A stretch of DNA of 64,000 nucleotides from Streptococcus rubneri (GTDB lineage Bacteria; Bacillota; Bacilli; Lactobacillales; Streptococcaceae). A model generated the notes under the pieces. It was not told the origin of the DNA. It saw nothing but the letters and a program-made list of their open reading frames with translations, and did not search any database. Both the position numbers and the translations under genes were made by a program. Below, piece by piece: positions 23,922 to 33,273 of the stretch; position 1 is the stretch's first letter, and each line of letters starts with the position of its first letter. The DNA lies in the NCBI RefSeq assembly GCF_004785935.1, contig NZ_SRRP01000001.1, positions 1,054,001-1,118,000 on the forward strand, given 5' to 3'.

Positions 23922-25274
23922 TTAGGCATCCTGTAATTTGGATATTGTTTCTTCTTCATCCACTAGATCACTGACCTCAACCTTGACTTTGGTTACACGA
24001 CCATTTTTGACTTTATCATTGGTCAAAATCAAATGTTTCTTCATACTGTCTACTTCAAAGCTCAAGCGTTCTTTATGACCTGGAATGCGACCAACCCCAG
24101 TCAGGTAGTAGCCTGCGATGGTGTCCACATCATCGCTTTCTAACTTCACATCAAAATACTCATTGAAATCATTTAGGGTCACAATCCCCTGAACAATATA
24201 GAGGTTAGGCTCAATTTCAAAAACATCATTCTCAGCCTTATCGGTTTCATCATCGATTTCCCCGACGATTTCCTCAAGAAGATCTTCCAAGGTTACCAGA
24301 CCAGCCATTCCTCCATACTCATCGAGCAAAATGGCCATTTGATTCTGTGTATTCCGAAGCTCCTTCAGGAGATCATCAACAAAGATCGTTTCAGGTACAA
24401 AGAGAGGTTCCTGAAGAATCTTGCGAAGAAATATGTTCTCAAAGCCATTCACAAACCCTTCGTTGAGCAAGCGTTTAGTATGAATGAGACCAATAACATT
24501 ATCCTTGTCGTCATCATAGACAGGGATACGAGAAAAATTCTGTTTTAAGATACTTTCGATGATTTCTCTGGTATCATCTTGGATATCCACCATAAAGGCA
24601 TCCGTACGAGGAACCATTAGCTCACGCGCCATCAGCTCATCTAGCGAAAAGACTCCTTGCAACATTTCAATCTCGTCAGCATCCAGACTCGTTTCACTCT
24701 TAGCCAGCATATAGGCAATCTCATCTCGTGACATCTCTTCGTCTGCATCATCGAATTGCATTGGTGTCAGACGACTTACCAGATTGGTTGATGCCGATAA
24801 GAGCCAGACAAAGGGACTAACGATTTTACCAAGTAAAATAACAATCGGTGCCGTCCGAATAGCCAAACTATCTTTTAGATTCATGGCAATACGCTTCGGA
24901 TATAACTCACCAAATACAATCGAAATATAAGTCAGAAAAGCCAGTGAGAGGAAACTAGCCATCGCACGCGCTGTCTCCGTATTTCCCATCCAAGAAGCTA
25001 TGACTTTCCCAAGATCATGGGCTAGGCTTGCCCCAGACAAGATGGTAATCAAGGTAATGCCGACTTGAATCGTAGACAAAAAGTGGTTTGGATTTTCCAA
25101 TACTTTTAAGAGGCGAATGTATTTTTTATCACCCTCTTCAGCCTTCTGTTCCACCCGAGAGCGATTCAGCGATACCATCGACATTTCTGTCGCAGAGAAA
25201 AATGCATTTAATAGCGTCAATATAAATAGTAAAACAAATTGCAGTATTAAATCCTGACTGCCAGGGTCTTCCAT
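23922..25274 (-). CDS. CNNM/CorC-type membrane protein with CBS domains
   Basis: The 450-residue protein has an N-terminal DUF21/CNNM membrane domain (about four hydrophobic segments, NAFFSATEMSMVSLN at the start), a pair of CBS domains (around LMARELMVPRTDAFMV and ILLDEYGGMAGLVTLEDLLEEIVGEI) and a C-terminal CorC_HlyC domain. Relatives are annotated as haemolysin-like but are linked to Mg2+ or Co2+ efflux or resistance in several bacteria. The start MEDPGSQD follows GAGGAGAAGATCC; an upstream in-frame extension to 25337 has no support. Together with mgtA this gives the window two likely magnesium-homeostasis proteins, though they are far apart. Confidence 0.88.
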   Translation of the reverse strand: MEDPGSQDLILQFVLLFILTLLNAFFSATEMSMVSLNRSRVEQKAEEGDKKYIRLLKVLENPNHFLSTIQVGITLITILSGASLAHDLGKVIASWMGNTETARAMASFLSLAFLTYISIVFGELYPKRIAMNLKDSLAIRTAPIVILLGKIVSPFVWLLSASTNLVSRLTPMQFDDADEEMSRDEIAYMLAKSETSLDADEIEMLQGVFSLDELMARELMVPRTDAFMVDIQDDTREIIESILKQNFSRIPVYDDDKDNVIGLIHTKRLLNEGFVNGFENIFLRKILQEPLFVPETIFVDDLLKELRNTQNQMAILLDEYGGMAGLVTLEDLLEEIVGEIDDETDKAENDVFEIEPNLYIVQGIVTLNDFNEYFDVKLESDDVDTIAGYYLTGVGRIPGHKERLSFEVDSMKKHLILTNDKVKNGRVTKVKVEVSDLVDEEETISKLQDA

Positions 25275-25345
25275 GGATCTTCTCCTCAATGTATAAATAA
25301 TAATGCTCATTATACCATATTTTTTAAAATGGTGCATGATTGCAA

Positions 25346-25375
25346 AAATTTCCCTCCAAAAGCGGAGGGAAATTT
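25346..25375 (-). terminator. Terminator after the Mga-like gene
   Basis: AAATTTCCCTCC and GGAGGGAAATTT form a perfect twelve-pair stem on the minus strand directly after the stop at 25379, followed by TT. Confidence 0.85.
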
Positions 25376-25378
25376 GGT

Positions 25379-26860
25379 TTAGTCTTCCTGACGCGTAAAG
25401 TCATAAAAGAGAGTGTTGAGTTTTTCGACTAGTTCTAATAAGGTCAAACTGCTGGTACAAATAAAATCTTTTCCCTTCAGTTTCGGAATCATGAAGTTTG
25501 CAACGATGACATCATATTCAGATTTTTCCAATTCACTAATCGTAACATCATGCTGAATTAACTGTGAAAACTCAAAGTTGTCGGTACAATAAAACTTCAA
25601 GAAATCAATCATCGATCTAGCATGGTTATCATCAAAGCGACTAATAATAAGAACCTTCACAGCCTTCCGGCGACGTAAGAGCTGTGGCAAGAGGGTTTCC
25701 CAATGAGAAAAGACGGTATAAACCAAATGCTTGAGATTCTCCGGATTTTCATGGAAGCCCATCGCCACTAAATATTGATACAAACTCTCCTCTACATCTT
25801 GGTAGAATTTAGGGAAGAGGGTCTTGTAATCTCCATTGGTATTAGACTTGGTATCATAAAGAAGATATTCTGCAAAGATCTCACGACGTTCCAAATGAGC
25901 CGTATTGTGAATATGCATAATCATTTCATCAAAATTTGGAACCTCTAAGCCATAGGCTTGGCTTGTTCTCTCAAGGAGTTCTTTTGCTAGATTATAGGAT
26001 TTATAGGTGACTGCATCTTCTTTGGTCGCAGCAATCAAATCTTCAGGACTAAAATAAAAGCGTTTTTGTAAGAAGATAATAAAGAGTTGCTCGATGGTTT
26101 CTTCAGTAAATTCGACACCTAGTTGGAGACCGAAATAATGGAGCATCTCATTAATCTTTGGTAAATCTTGGTAGAGATAGGCATATTGGCCATACTTATT
26201 CGCTAACTCAATACGATATCCTTGCTTGATCCGGCAAAGATAAACCGTCAACATAATTCTGTAGGAATGGAATAGAGAGAAGGACAAGGGGTAATCTGTC
26301 AGCTTGTAGAAAAAGGTAATAAAATCTGTGATAACCTGCTCTCTGATGTCTGGAAAAGGCCAATCCAAGTAATAATACCGCTCCGCGAAATATTGCGAAT
26401 AGAAAAAGCGGACATCAATCTCATCCCCTTCCACATTGAGAGGATTCAACGTAATTCTGATATTGTACTTCTCTTGTAAAATCTGGTTGATATTACGAAT
26501 TAATCGATAAAAGGACTGTTGACTCAGGTCATAACGACGACAGATCCGATCAGCTGAGACATCCTTGTGGAAAAATAGATACTCTAACAAAGAAAAAGCA
26601 ACAGATTCCTTGAAAAAGTGATGGTAAACAACCTCAATTCCGATAGAATCATCATAGCTAATTTTAATCCCATTGGTAGAAGATTCAATCAAAAAGTCAT
26701 CAAAAACTGTCCGTAAATTGGAAAGATCTTCCTTTAACGAACGCTCTGTACAATCTAGCATTTCTGCTAATTCCTTTAAATGGAACCAGCGTTTTTCACG
26801 TATTAATGTTTCTAACAAGCGCATTTGGCGCCGTTGTTTCTTAGCAAGTAGTTCTAACAT
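25379..26860 (-). CDS. Mga-family transcriptional regulator
   Basis: A 493-residue regulator with two N-terminal helix-turn-helix regions (HLKELAEMLDCTERSLKEDL at about 27-46 and the DRICRRYDLSQQSFYRLIRNI region near 100-120), followed by PRD-like segments and a C-terminal EIIB-like domain with KVLIISRFDDNHARSMIDF. The length equals that of pneumococcal MgaSpn. Family members bind curved DNA and control virulence or sugar genes. It is transcribed alone; neighbours give no hint of its targets. The start MLELLAKKQRRQ follows AAGGAGAACTTAGGC. Confidence 0.88.
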   Translation of the reverse strand: MLELLAKKQRRQMRLLETLIREKRWFHLKELAEMLDCTERSLKEDLSNLRTVFDDFLIESSTNGIKISYDDSIGIEVVYHHFFKESVAFSLLEYLFFHKDVSADRICRRYDLSQQSFYRLIRNINQILQEKYNIRITLNPLNVEGDEIDVRFFYSQYFAERYYYLDWPFPDIREQVITDFITFFYKLTDYPLSFSLFHSYRIMLTVYLCRIKQGYRIELANKYGQYAYLYQDLPKINEMLHYFGLQLGVEFTEETIEQLFIIFLQKRFYFSPEDLIAATKEDAVTYKSYNLAKELLERTSQAYGLEVPNFDEMIMHIHNTAHLERREIFAEYLLYDTKSNTNGDYKTLFPKFYQDVEESLYQYLVAMGFHENPENLKHLVYTVFSHWETLLPQLLRRRKAVKVLIISRFDDNHARSMIDFLKFYCTDNFEFSQLIQHDVTISELEKSEYDVIVANFMIPKLKGKDFICTSSLTLLELVEKLNTLFYDFTRQED

Positions 26861-26982
26861 GCCTAAGTTCTCCTTGATTTACACAATTCACTAGTTATTA
26901 TAACACATTTCCTAAAAAAAGCGTAAGAATTTACGAAAGGACCATATTCTTTATAATTTTATATCTATTGTACAAGAAAAAA

Positions 26983-27025
26983 GGGAAAACGGAAGTCATT
27001 TTGATAAAATGAGTCCTGTTCTCCC
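26983..27025 (-). terminator. Terminator after the AI-2E-family gene
   Basis: An imperfect long stem on the minus strand (GGGAgAAC..TCATTTT / AAAATGA..GTTTTCCC) ends in TTTTTT, 10 bases past the stop. The remaining 26861-26982 interval holds the regulator's promoter region and nothing else I can identify. Confidence 0.7.
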
Positions 27026-27031
27026 TATTCA

Positions 27032-28177
27032 TTATTCATTAAAACTACCTTTGGATTTGTTGATAATCCCAAATTCTTCCTGTTTCTTTTGTTTTTCGTT
27101 CCGCTTATGATTTTCGTATAAGGCTGCTAAAAATTTGACGATTTCTTTTCCAATGGAGTATACCGGAATCGCCACAATCATTCCAATGACCCCGTAGATG
27201 TTACTAGACAAGAGCAAGAGAACCATGATCGTAATGGGATGCACCTTCATTACGCCTCCAACAATCCGTGGATAAAGAATATTTCCATCGATTTGTTGAA
27301 CAATCAACATGAAGATAACCGCTTTGACCATCATATTGAAATCCGTGAAGGCATAGGTAACCACCATAGGAATCAAGCCAATCGTAGGCCCAATATAAGG
27401 AATGAGGTTGGCCAAGGCTGAGAAAATGGCAAAGACCAAGGCATATTTCAAACCAATAATGCTGTAACCAATATAGGCGAGAGTGCCGATTATCAAGGCA
27501 TCGATTGAAATCCCGCTAATATAGTGAGAAACCGTTTGGTTGAGGCTCACTAAGAGAGAGCTGATATTCCGTCGGTCATTTTTCAGAATGGTCCGCTCTA
27601 GCATCGGTAATAATTTTTTCCCATCGATCAAGAAATAAACCAAGAAAATAGGCGTCATCACGAGAATAAAGAGCGTGTTGACAATCGTCGATACCACACT
27701 ACCTAAACTATTGGTCACACTGTTCAAAATATTTTGTAGGATATCTACATAGGATAAGTTCAGTTGCTGAATGGTTGATTGGATATTGATATTCTGAAAG
27801 GCTGGATTCTTAGATAACTTAGTAACAAAACTTTGGACTTCCCAATAGAGGCTCTGAGTCGAATTGATCAAACTAGTCAACTGATTAATCAAGATAGGAA
27901 GAATATAGACTACTCCATAGATGATCAACCCAAAAAGAGTTACCAGAGTTAAAAGGATTCCTAACATTCGATTTAGACGAAATCTCTTCTCTAAAAATTC
28001 CACGATCGGATTGGTAATATAATATAGGAAGCCCGCAATCAAAAACGGAAGAATAATAGTATTTAGGACCGACACAAATGGCGAAATCAAATTTCCCATG
28101 GTCCCCCAAATATAGAATATGATGGTTAATAATAGGACTTCACAGGTCCAAAAGAATAATTTACTTTTATGAAACAT
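27032..28177 (-). CDS. AI-2E family transporter (UPF0118)
   Basis: The 381-residue membrane protein has about eight hydrophobic segments and a central soluble stretch (residues about 100-150), the layout of the AI-2E/TqsA/PerM family. GLKYALVFAIFSALANLIPYIGPTIG is a typical conserved block. Members export signals or small ions, and some act as Na+/H+ antiporters; the substrate here is unknown. AGGAGGAAAGGG precedes the start. It is divergent from the ABC ATPase gene at 28249 with both promoters in a 70-bp gap. Confidence 0.88.
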   Translation of the reverse strand: MFHKSKLFFWTCEVLLLTIIFYIWGTMGNLISPFVSVLNTIILPFLIAGFLYYITNPIVEFLEKRFRLNRMLGILLTLVTLFGLIIYGVVYILPILINQLTSLINSTQSLYWEVQSFVTKLSKNPAFQNINIQSTIQQLNLSYVDILQNILNSVTNSLGSVVSTIVNTLFILVMTPIFLVYFLIDGKKLLPMLERTILKNDRRNISSLLVSLNQTVSHYISGISIDALIIGTLAYIGYSIIGLKYALVFAIFSALANLIPYIGPTIGLIPMVVTYAFTDFNMMVKAVIFMLIVQQIDGNILYPRIVGGVMKVHPITIMVLLLLSSNIYGVIGMIVAIPVYSIGKEIVKFLAALYENHKRNEKQKKQEEFGIINKSKGSFNE

Positions 28178-28248
28178 CCCTTTCCTCCTATCTGCTATTT
28201 TATCATATTTATGGTAAAATAGAGAATATTTTTATGAAGGTTAAAAAG

Positions 28249-29037
28249 ATGAAAGATAGCTTAATTGAACTAAAAGAGGTCACCCTAAGAAAAGATGGAA
28301 ACAATCTCCTTTCGCATTTAAATTGGACCGTCAATAAGGGGGAAACCTGGGCCATCCTTGGACTAAATGGTGCTGGTAAATCGACCCTACTTCGTCTCTT
28401 AATGGCGGAATATTGGAAAACGGAAGGAGAGGTTTCCGTTCTTGGGACACAATTTGGACAAGGGGGCATTCCTGAGCTTCGCAAACGAATCGGAGTGGTC
28501 AGTTCCTTTATTTCAGAGCGCATCCCCGAATCTCTTTCTCCAGAAGAGATTGTCCTCACTGGAAAATACAAAAGTAGCATTCTTTATACAGCTTATGGAG
28601 AAAAAGAACTCGACGAAGCAAGGGACATGTTGCGTCGCATCGGAGCCAATGCTTTGATTGGGCGAAGATACCGGACCCTCTCTCAAGGGGAAAAACAGAC
28701 GATTCTTATCGCCCGCAGTCTCATGGAAGAACCCGATCTTCTTATCTTTGACGAAGCCTCAAGTGGGCTCGACTTGTTTGCTCGGGAAGCGATTTTTCAG
28801 CTGATCCACCAGATCAAACAGATGGAAAAGGCACCGACCATTCTCTTTGTCACCCACCATGCAGAGGAAATCACCAAGTCCTTTAGCCATGTCCTTCTCC
28901 TCAAAGACGGACAAAGTTTTGCTCAAGGACCTAAGAAGGGAATCCTCACCCAAGAGACTCTATCCGCCTTTTATGGAGGACAAGTCCAGCTAATTCCAAT
29001 CGGAGAGGACCGCTATTACATTCAACCAGACCAGTAA
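28249..29037 (+). CDS. Stand-alone ABC transporter ATP-binding protein (YlmA-like)
   Basis: This 262-residue ATPase shows Walker A LNGAGKST, signature TLSQGEKQTILIA and Walker B DLLIFDEASSGLD. No permease gene adjoins it; similar orphans (YlmA type) occur across Firmicutes. An extended -10 (TGGTAAAAT, 28212-28220) puts the transcript start near 28227, which leaves only seven bases before the first ATG (28234); the internal ATG at 28249 has AAGG upstream, so I prefer it (five codons shorter). It ends at a terminator shared with the convergent antiporter gene. Confidence 0.82.
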   Translation: MKDSLIELKEVTLRKDGNNLLSHLNWTVNKGETWAILGLNGAGKSTLLRLLMAEYWKTEGEVSVLGTQFGQGGIPELRKRIGVVSSFISERIPESLSPEEIVLTGKYKSSILYTAYGEKELDEARDMLRRIGANALIGRRYRTLSQGEKQTILIARSLMEEPDLLIFDEASSGLDLFAREAIFQLIHQIKQMEKAPTILFVTHHAEEITKSFSHVLLLKDGQSFAQGPKKGILTQETLSAFYGGQVQLIPIGEDRYYIQPDQ

Positions 29038-29064
29038 TCAATAGTCTGCTAAGATACAAAACAA

Positions 29065-29099
29065 AGAGATTGGGACAAGCGTCACCAATCTCTTTTCTT
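29065..29099. terminator. Terminator between the ABC ATPase and nhaP-like genes
   Basis: AGAGATTGG and CCAATCTCT pair around a loop with an additional GAC/GTC pairing, followed by TTTTCTTC on the plus strand; the minus strand also has a short T-run. Confidence 0.75.
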
Positions 29100-29120
29100 C
29101 TATTTAGCTGAAAATCATTT

Positions 29121-31175
29121 TTATCGATTTCGAGCGTAATTGATCATATCATAAGGAAGAGTATTGGCACTTTCTCTTAAGGAATAGTTTTCCAATTCGT
29201 TGACATTTTGCCGCATGCGACGCGCATACTTGGCCGAAATCAAATGCTGTTCCTCATATTCGAAAATCAATTTTCTCTCTAAGTAATAACCTCTTAGCAT
29301 CTCATCAATATTATTGGGCTTGATGCGATTGATAACCCGTTCTACAAAGGCTCCACTAGTAATCAATGACGTTTCACGCAGACGAGATTCTTGAAGGAAG
29401 GAAACCAAGCTACTGCGATAGACTCCTTTTAGATTTTCCAAACTCTCGATAATAATTTCCGTATTAGCCAAATACAAGGCAGCAATCTGGTCATAGTCAA
29501 TGGCTTCGAGCTTGTAATTCTCTCCGTTTTTCCACGCCCGAAGACCAGAACCGAAGGTCACTACTTCGTGGAAGAGGAGTCTAATTAAGCGGAAGAGTAC
29601 CAAGAAATAATAGGTCAAGCGGGATGACAGATTGCGGTTGACCTTCTGCTCCATGGATCGAAGATAACGTTGATAGACATGGTAACTTCTATCTCGAATC
29701 TTTCCTTCTTCATAAGCCTGTTCCAGACCATCATTCTCAATACTAAGAATAAGGAGTTTCAGTTGTTCCCAATCTCTTTGAGTCGCCTTATCCTCCTGAC
29801 TGAGAATCATATTCTCTATCCGACCATGATAATTATCAATCGCCGCATACAAAGGACCCTTCTGCTTGGTCACCGTCAACTCTTTTTCCAATAGCATGAC
29901 GACATCGTTCAAGATAGCAATGTGCATTAAATGATCATTGGATTCCTCTTTGTCTTCAGAGAGTTTTGGTAGGATGAGAAGCCCGATTAAGAAACTACAC
30001 AAGGTGACTCCTGCTACTAAAAACAAGAGAACAGGGTATTCTGTTTCTAAATTTGTCGGTATCAAGAGAATGGTCGCGATAGACACCGTTCCTTTGACCC
30101 CTGAAAAGGTCAACAAGAGGGCATCTTTCAGATACTTATCAATGGATTTTTTTAATCGGAAACCCCGGTACCAGTAAAATCCAAACACCATCAAAAAGCG
30201 AATCAGGAATAAGAGTCCCGTCAATAAGAGAACAGTCACAATCAAGAGCAGATTGTTGTAAAAGGGAGTTCTAAGAATTGGCTCAGAGATCATCTCTAGC
30301 TCCATCCCCAAGAGGACAAAGACAGAACCGTTGAGGACAAAATTGACTGTATTCCAAACTGTATGCGTGACCGTATCGACTTTGGCTTCTAATAGGGTAA
30401 TTTTCTTAAACCGACTGGCCTTTAGAATCCCAGCCACGACCACCGCAATAATCCCCGACACATGGATCTCTTCTGCGATAAAGAAGGTTAACAACGGAAG
30501 ACTCAATTCTAAAATGAGTTCACTGGCAATATCTGTTGCCCGAACACTGAGCAGTAATTTTTGAAGCCCACGGTTGACAGCTGCTGTCACAATCCCTACC
30601 GCAAAACCGCCTAAAATGGAGATAACCAAGTCCCAACTAGCTTGGCCCAAGGAAAATACTCCAGTGGTCCATGCAGCCAGTGCCACACGAAAGGCGACCA
30701 AGCCTGAAGCATCGTTGAGCAAGCCCTCTCCTTTTAGAATGTTGGAGATTCGTTTTGGAAAGGAAAAGCGTTCCGATAGAGAGGCAAAGGCCACTAAATC
30801 TGTCGGACCGAGCGCTGCTCCAACTGCCATACAAGCAGCCAAAGGAATTCCCATCCACATGAGATGAGCCATCCAGCCCAAGCTAAGGGTCGAAATAAAA
30901 ATGACTGGGAAGATTAAAAAGGCAATAATGCGCCAGTGCTTCAAAATCGAGGTAATGTCTGCTTCTTCTGCTTCTCGAAAGAGTAATGGTCCAATAACCA
31001 AGGCCAAAAAGAGTTCGGTATCTAAGTGATACTCAGAATTGGGTAAGAGAAAGCCAATCCCAATCCCAAGGACGATCTGGATCAAGGGGAGGGGCAAGGT
31101 CGGAATCAACTTATTGGTCGCATTGGAGACAATCAGGATCAGGGAAAAGACAATGGCATAGACAAGAATCTCCAT
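29121..31175 (-). CDS. Na+/H+ antiporter of the NhaP/CPA1 family
   Basis: A 684-residue protein with about twelve hydrophobic segments in the first 420 residues and a long hydrophilic C-terminal part. GAALGPTDLVAFASLSERF and the LKGEGLLNDASGLVAFR block with its ion-binding Asp pair are typical of CPA1 antiporters, which exchange Na+ or K+ for H+ and maintain internal pH. AGGAGGATAAGAG precedes the ATG. It follows the small gene at 31179 by three bases, so it is the last gene of a unit with mnmL/mnmM-like genes, probably by chance of operon structure. Confidence 0.9.
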   Translation of the reverse strand: MEILVYAIVFSLILIVSNATNKLIPTLPLPLIQIVLGIGIGFLLPNSEYHLDTELFLALVIGPLLFREAEEADITSILKHWRIIAFLIFPVIFISTLSLGWMAHLMWMGIPLAACMAVGAALGPTDLVAFASLSERFSFPKRISNILKGEGLLNDASGLVAFRVALAAWTTGVFSLGQASWDLVISILGGFAVGIVTAAVNRGLQKLLLSVRATDIASELILELSLPLLTFFIAEEIHVSGIIAVVVAGILKASRFKKITLLEAKVDTVTHTVWNTVNFVLNGSVFVLLGMELEMISEPILRTPFYNNLLLIVTVLLLTGLLFLIRFLMVFGFYWYRGFRLKKSIDKYLKDALLLTFSGVKGTVSIATILLIPTNLETEYPVLLFLVAGVTLCSFLIGLLILPKLSEDKEESNDHLMHIAILNDVVMLLEKELTVTKQKGPLYAAIDNYHGRIENMILSQEDKATQRDWEQLKLLILSIENDGLEQAYEEGKIRDRSYHVYQRYLRSMEQKVNRNLSSRLTYYFLVLFRLIRLLFHEVVTFGSGLRAWKNGENYKLEAIDYDQIAALYLANTEIIIESLENLKGVYRSSLVSFLQESRLRETSLITSGAFVERVINRIKPNNIDEMLRGYYLERKLIFEYEEQHLISAKYARRMRQNVNELENYSLRESANTLPYDMINYARNR

Positions 31176-31178
31176 CTC

Positions 31179-31442
31179 TTATCCTCCTGATTGTTGGTTA
31201 CAACAGTCCTCAAAGAGTTGCTTTTGTTCTTGGATCTTTTGATCAATCTTTGTCAGATCCTTGTGCTCAATTTTCTTCTGGCAACGTTCCATTTCAAGAG
31301 AGACCAGCTTCTTCTTGATTTTGATCATCTTTTTGCTCATCCGTGCTTCATCCAAAAAACCGACTGCACGTTCATGAGAGGTTGACTCCACAAAATTGTG
31401 GCGAAGATCTTCAATTTTATTTTTTAAAAATTCTTTATCCAT
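31179..31442 (-). CDS. Small coiled-coil protein of unknown function
   Basis: An 87-residue, highly charged protein (MDKEFLKNKIEDLRHNF) with long helical heptads, no membrane segment and two Cys near the end (DCCNQQSGG). It overlaps the methyltransferase gene upstream by eight bases and ends three bases before the antiporter start, so it belongs to that operon. I do not recognise it. Tight packing and good coding character make it likely to be real. Confidence 0.7.
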   Translation of the reverse strand: MDKEFLKNKIEDLRHNFVESTSHERAVGFLDEARMSKKMIKIKKKLVSLEMERCQKKIEHKDLTKIDQKIQEQKQLFEDCCNQQSGG

Positions 31443-31992
31443 GGCGATAACTTTCTAATTTTTCAATCATGACTAAAAATGGGGGATGATTGATTTGGTT
31501 CAGAGTCCGGTAACTAGTGACCGTAAATTCTTGTTGAGGAAGTTGGGAGACAAAATCTAAAACCGCGTCCTTCTCTAAATTTCCACCCTCATGACCATAA
31601 TAGATCATAATGGCAATCCGCCCACCCTTGATTAAGCAGTGACATAACTTATCAATGGCCTGAATCGTTGTTCTGGGCTGGGTAATAATCGACTTGTCTG
31701 CTGAAGGAAGATAGCCTAAGTTGAAGATAGCTGCCTTGACCTGGTCGACATAACTATCTACTTCTTCATGCCCCTTTAAAAGAAGGTGGACATTGGAAAG
31801 ACCTGCTTTTTCCAAACGCTTCTGCGTATGGACCAAGGCCTGCTCTTGAATATCAAATGCATAAACTTCTTTGGCTAGTTTAGCCAAGAAAAGGGTATCA
31901 TGGCCATTGCCCATGGTCGCATCAACGACGGTATCTTGATCCGTAATGACTTCCCTAAGAAAATCATGGGCCATTTCTAATGGTCGCAACAT
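31435..31992 (-). CDS. mnmM: YtqB/MnmM-like tRNA U34 methyltransferase
   Basis: The 185-residue class I SAM methyltransferase has the SAM loop VDATMGNGHDTLFLA and the AIFNLGYLP motif of the YtqB family. In Bacillus this protein (MnmM) methylates the aminomethyl group at the wobble uridine of tRNAs to finish mnm5(s2)U. GGAGGACTAGC precedes its ATG. It is paired with the radical-SAM protein upstream, the usual partner, two bases apart. The assignment rests on family and pairing; the YtqB proteins were long annotated only as rRNA methylases. Confidence 0.82.
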   Translation of the reverse strand: MLRPLEMAHDFLREVITDQDTVVDATMGNGHDTLFLAKLAKEVYAFDIQEQALVHTQKRLEKAGLSNVHLLLKGHEEVDSYVDQVKAAIFNLGYLPSADKSIITQPRTTIQAIDKLCHCLIKGGRIAIMIYYGHEGGNLEKDAVLDFVSQLPQQEFTVTSYRTLNQINHPPFLVMIEKLESYRHG

Positions 31993-31993
31993 G

Positions 31994-32926
31994 CTAGTCC
32001 TCCAATTTTCCTACTTTACAGCCTTGAACACTTCCTCGACGACGCATTTCTGTTTCAATAGCATTCAGTACTTCCCACTTATTGAGACTCCACATCGGTC
32101 CTATCAGCATCTCTCTTGGAGCATCTCCTGTAATCCGATGGACGACGATCTCCTTAGGAATGATCTCCAGTTGATCACAGATGACCGACACGTATTCCTC
32201 CTGACTCAACAATTGCAATCGCCCTTCATGGTAGTCTCGCTGCATCCGGGTATTGGTCATGAGATGGAGCAGGTGCAATTTAATGCCCTGGATATCGTTG
32301 TCCCTTACACAACGACGGACATTTTCTACCATCATCTCATGCGTCTCCCCAGGAAGACCGTTGATTAAATGTGAAACAATCTCTGCCTTAGGGACCTGTT
32401 GGCGAATCCGCTTCACCGTTTCTACATAGAGCTCGTAACTATGAGCCCTGTTGATCAGTTCAGAAGTTGCTTCATAAGTCGTCTGCAAGCCCAGCTCAAT
32501 GGTCACATGCATGCGCTCTGTCAATTCTGCTAGGTAGGCTAAAGTTTCATCTGGCAAGCAGTCTGGCCGTGTCCCGATGTTCATCCCTACGACACCTGGC
32601 TCATTGATGGCTTGCTCATAGCGCTCCCGAATGACATCAACAGCTTCATGGGTATTGGTGAAATTTTGAAAATAGACCAAATACTTTTTGACATCCGGCC
32701 ATTTACGGTGCATAAAGTCAATTTCTTTATAGAACTGATCCCGAATAGGAGCATCTGGCGCTACGATGGCATCTCCAGAACCAGAAACTGTACAAAAAGT
32801 ACAGCCCCCACGAGCAACTGTTCCATCACGGTTGGGACAGTCAAATCCCGCATCGATCGGGACTTTGAAGGTCTTTTCTCCAAATAAAGTTCGATAATAA
32901 TCATTTAAGGTCGAATAGGATTTCAT
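31994..32926 (-). CDS. TIGR01212/YtqA-like radical-SAM protein (MnmL type)
   Basis: The 310-residue protein carries the unusual iron-sulfur motif Cys30-x11-Cys42-x2-Cys45 (FDCPNRDGTVARGGCTFC) characteristic of the YtqA/TIGR01212 family, plus the GMNIGTRPDCLPDE and ELGLQTTYEATSELINRAHS blocks of the Elp3-like radical-SAM group. The Bacillus homologue is associated with the wobble-uridine modification path and sits beside MnmM as here. I start at MKSYSTLNDYY (GAGGGGT before it), which removes the overlap with the upstream gene that the longest open frame would create. Confidence 0.82.
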   Translation of the reverse strand: MKSYSTLNDYYRTLFGEKTFKVPIDAGFDCPNRDGTVARGGCTFCTVSGSGDAIVAPDAPIRDQFYKEIDFMHRKWPDVKKYLVYFQNFTNTHEAVDVIRERYEQAINEPGVVGMNIGTRPDCLPDETLAYLAELTERMHVTIELGLQTTYEATSELINRAHSYELYVETVKRIRQQVPKAEIVSHLINGLPGETHEMMVENVRRCVRDNDIQGIKLHLLHLMTNTRMQRDYHEGRLQLLSQEEYVSVICDQLEIIPKEIVVHRITGDAPREMLIGPMWSLNKWEVLNAIETEMRRRGSVQGCKVGKLED

Positions 32927-32958
32927 ACCCCTCATTATAGCAAAAAAGCAGAGTGAAC

Positions 32959-33270
32959 TCAAAGTTGAGTCTCCTCTGCTTTCCATTTGTATTTCTTAAG
33001 ATCGATACAACCATTCTTTTTCCGGTCTACCCCTTCTGCCCAGAGAAGCGTGCCTTGCTCTTCCCAATCAGGAGCCAAGCGACCAGTAGACGTCACGACC
33101 CGATGACAAGGATAGGCTACATCTTTTGTAGAAGTTGCCAAGACCTTGCCGACCTGGCGGGCATGGCGAGGATAGCCGATGAGTTGGGCGATTTGTCCAT
33201 AGGTCGCAACACGTCCCAGGGGAACCTGAGCAACGACCTTTAGGACCTTTTCTTCAAATAAATCGTTCAT
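32959..33270 (-). CDS. MGMT-like single-domain DNA-alkylation protein
   Basis: At 103 residues this is only the C-terminal, DNA-binding domain of O6-alkylguanine-DNA alkyltransferase. The helix-turn-helix part (GRVATYGQIAQLIGYPRHARQVG) and the active-site motif AYPCHRVV with Cys55 are present. Alkyltransferase-like proteins of this size usually have Trp in place of the Cys; here Cys is kept, so repair activity is possible. It lies three bases after the PAP2 gene and upstream of the radical-SAM gene in one transcription direction. Confidence 0.85.
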   Translation of the reverse strand: MNDLFEEKVLKVVAQVPLGRVATYGQIAQLIGYPRHARQVGKVLATSTKDVAYPCHRVVTSTGRLAPDWEEQGTLLWAEGVDRKKNGCIDLKKYKWKAEETQL

Positions 33271-33273
33271 GCT

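Noticed and set aside
28209-28580. 123-codon minus-strand ORF opposite the ABC ATPase start
   Set aside because: It mirrors the Walker A region of the real gene on the other strand and has no credible start.
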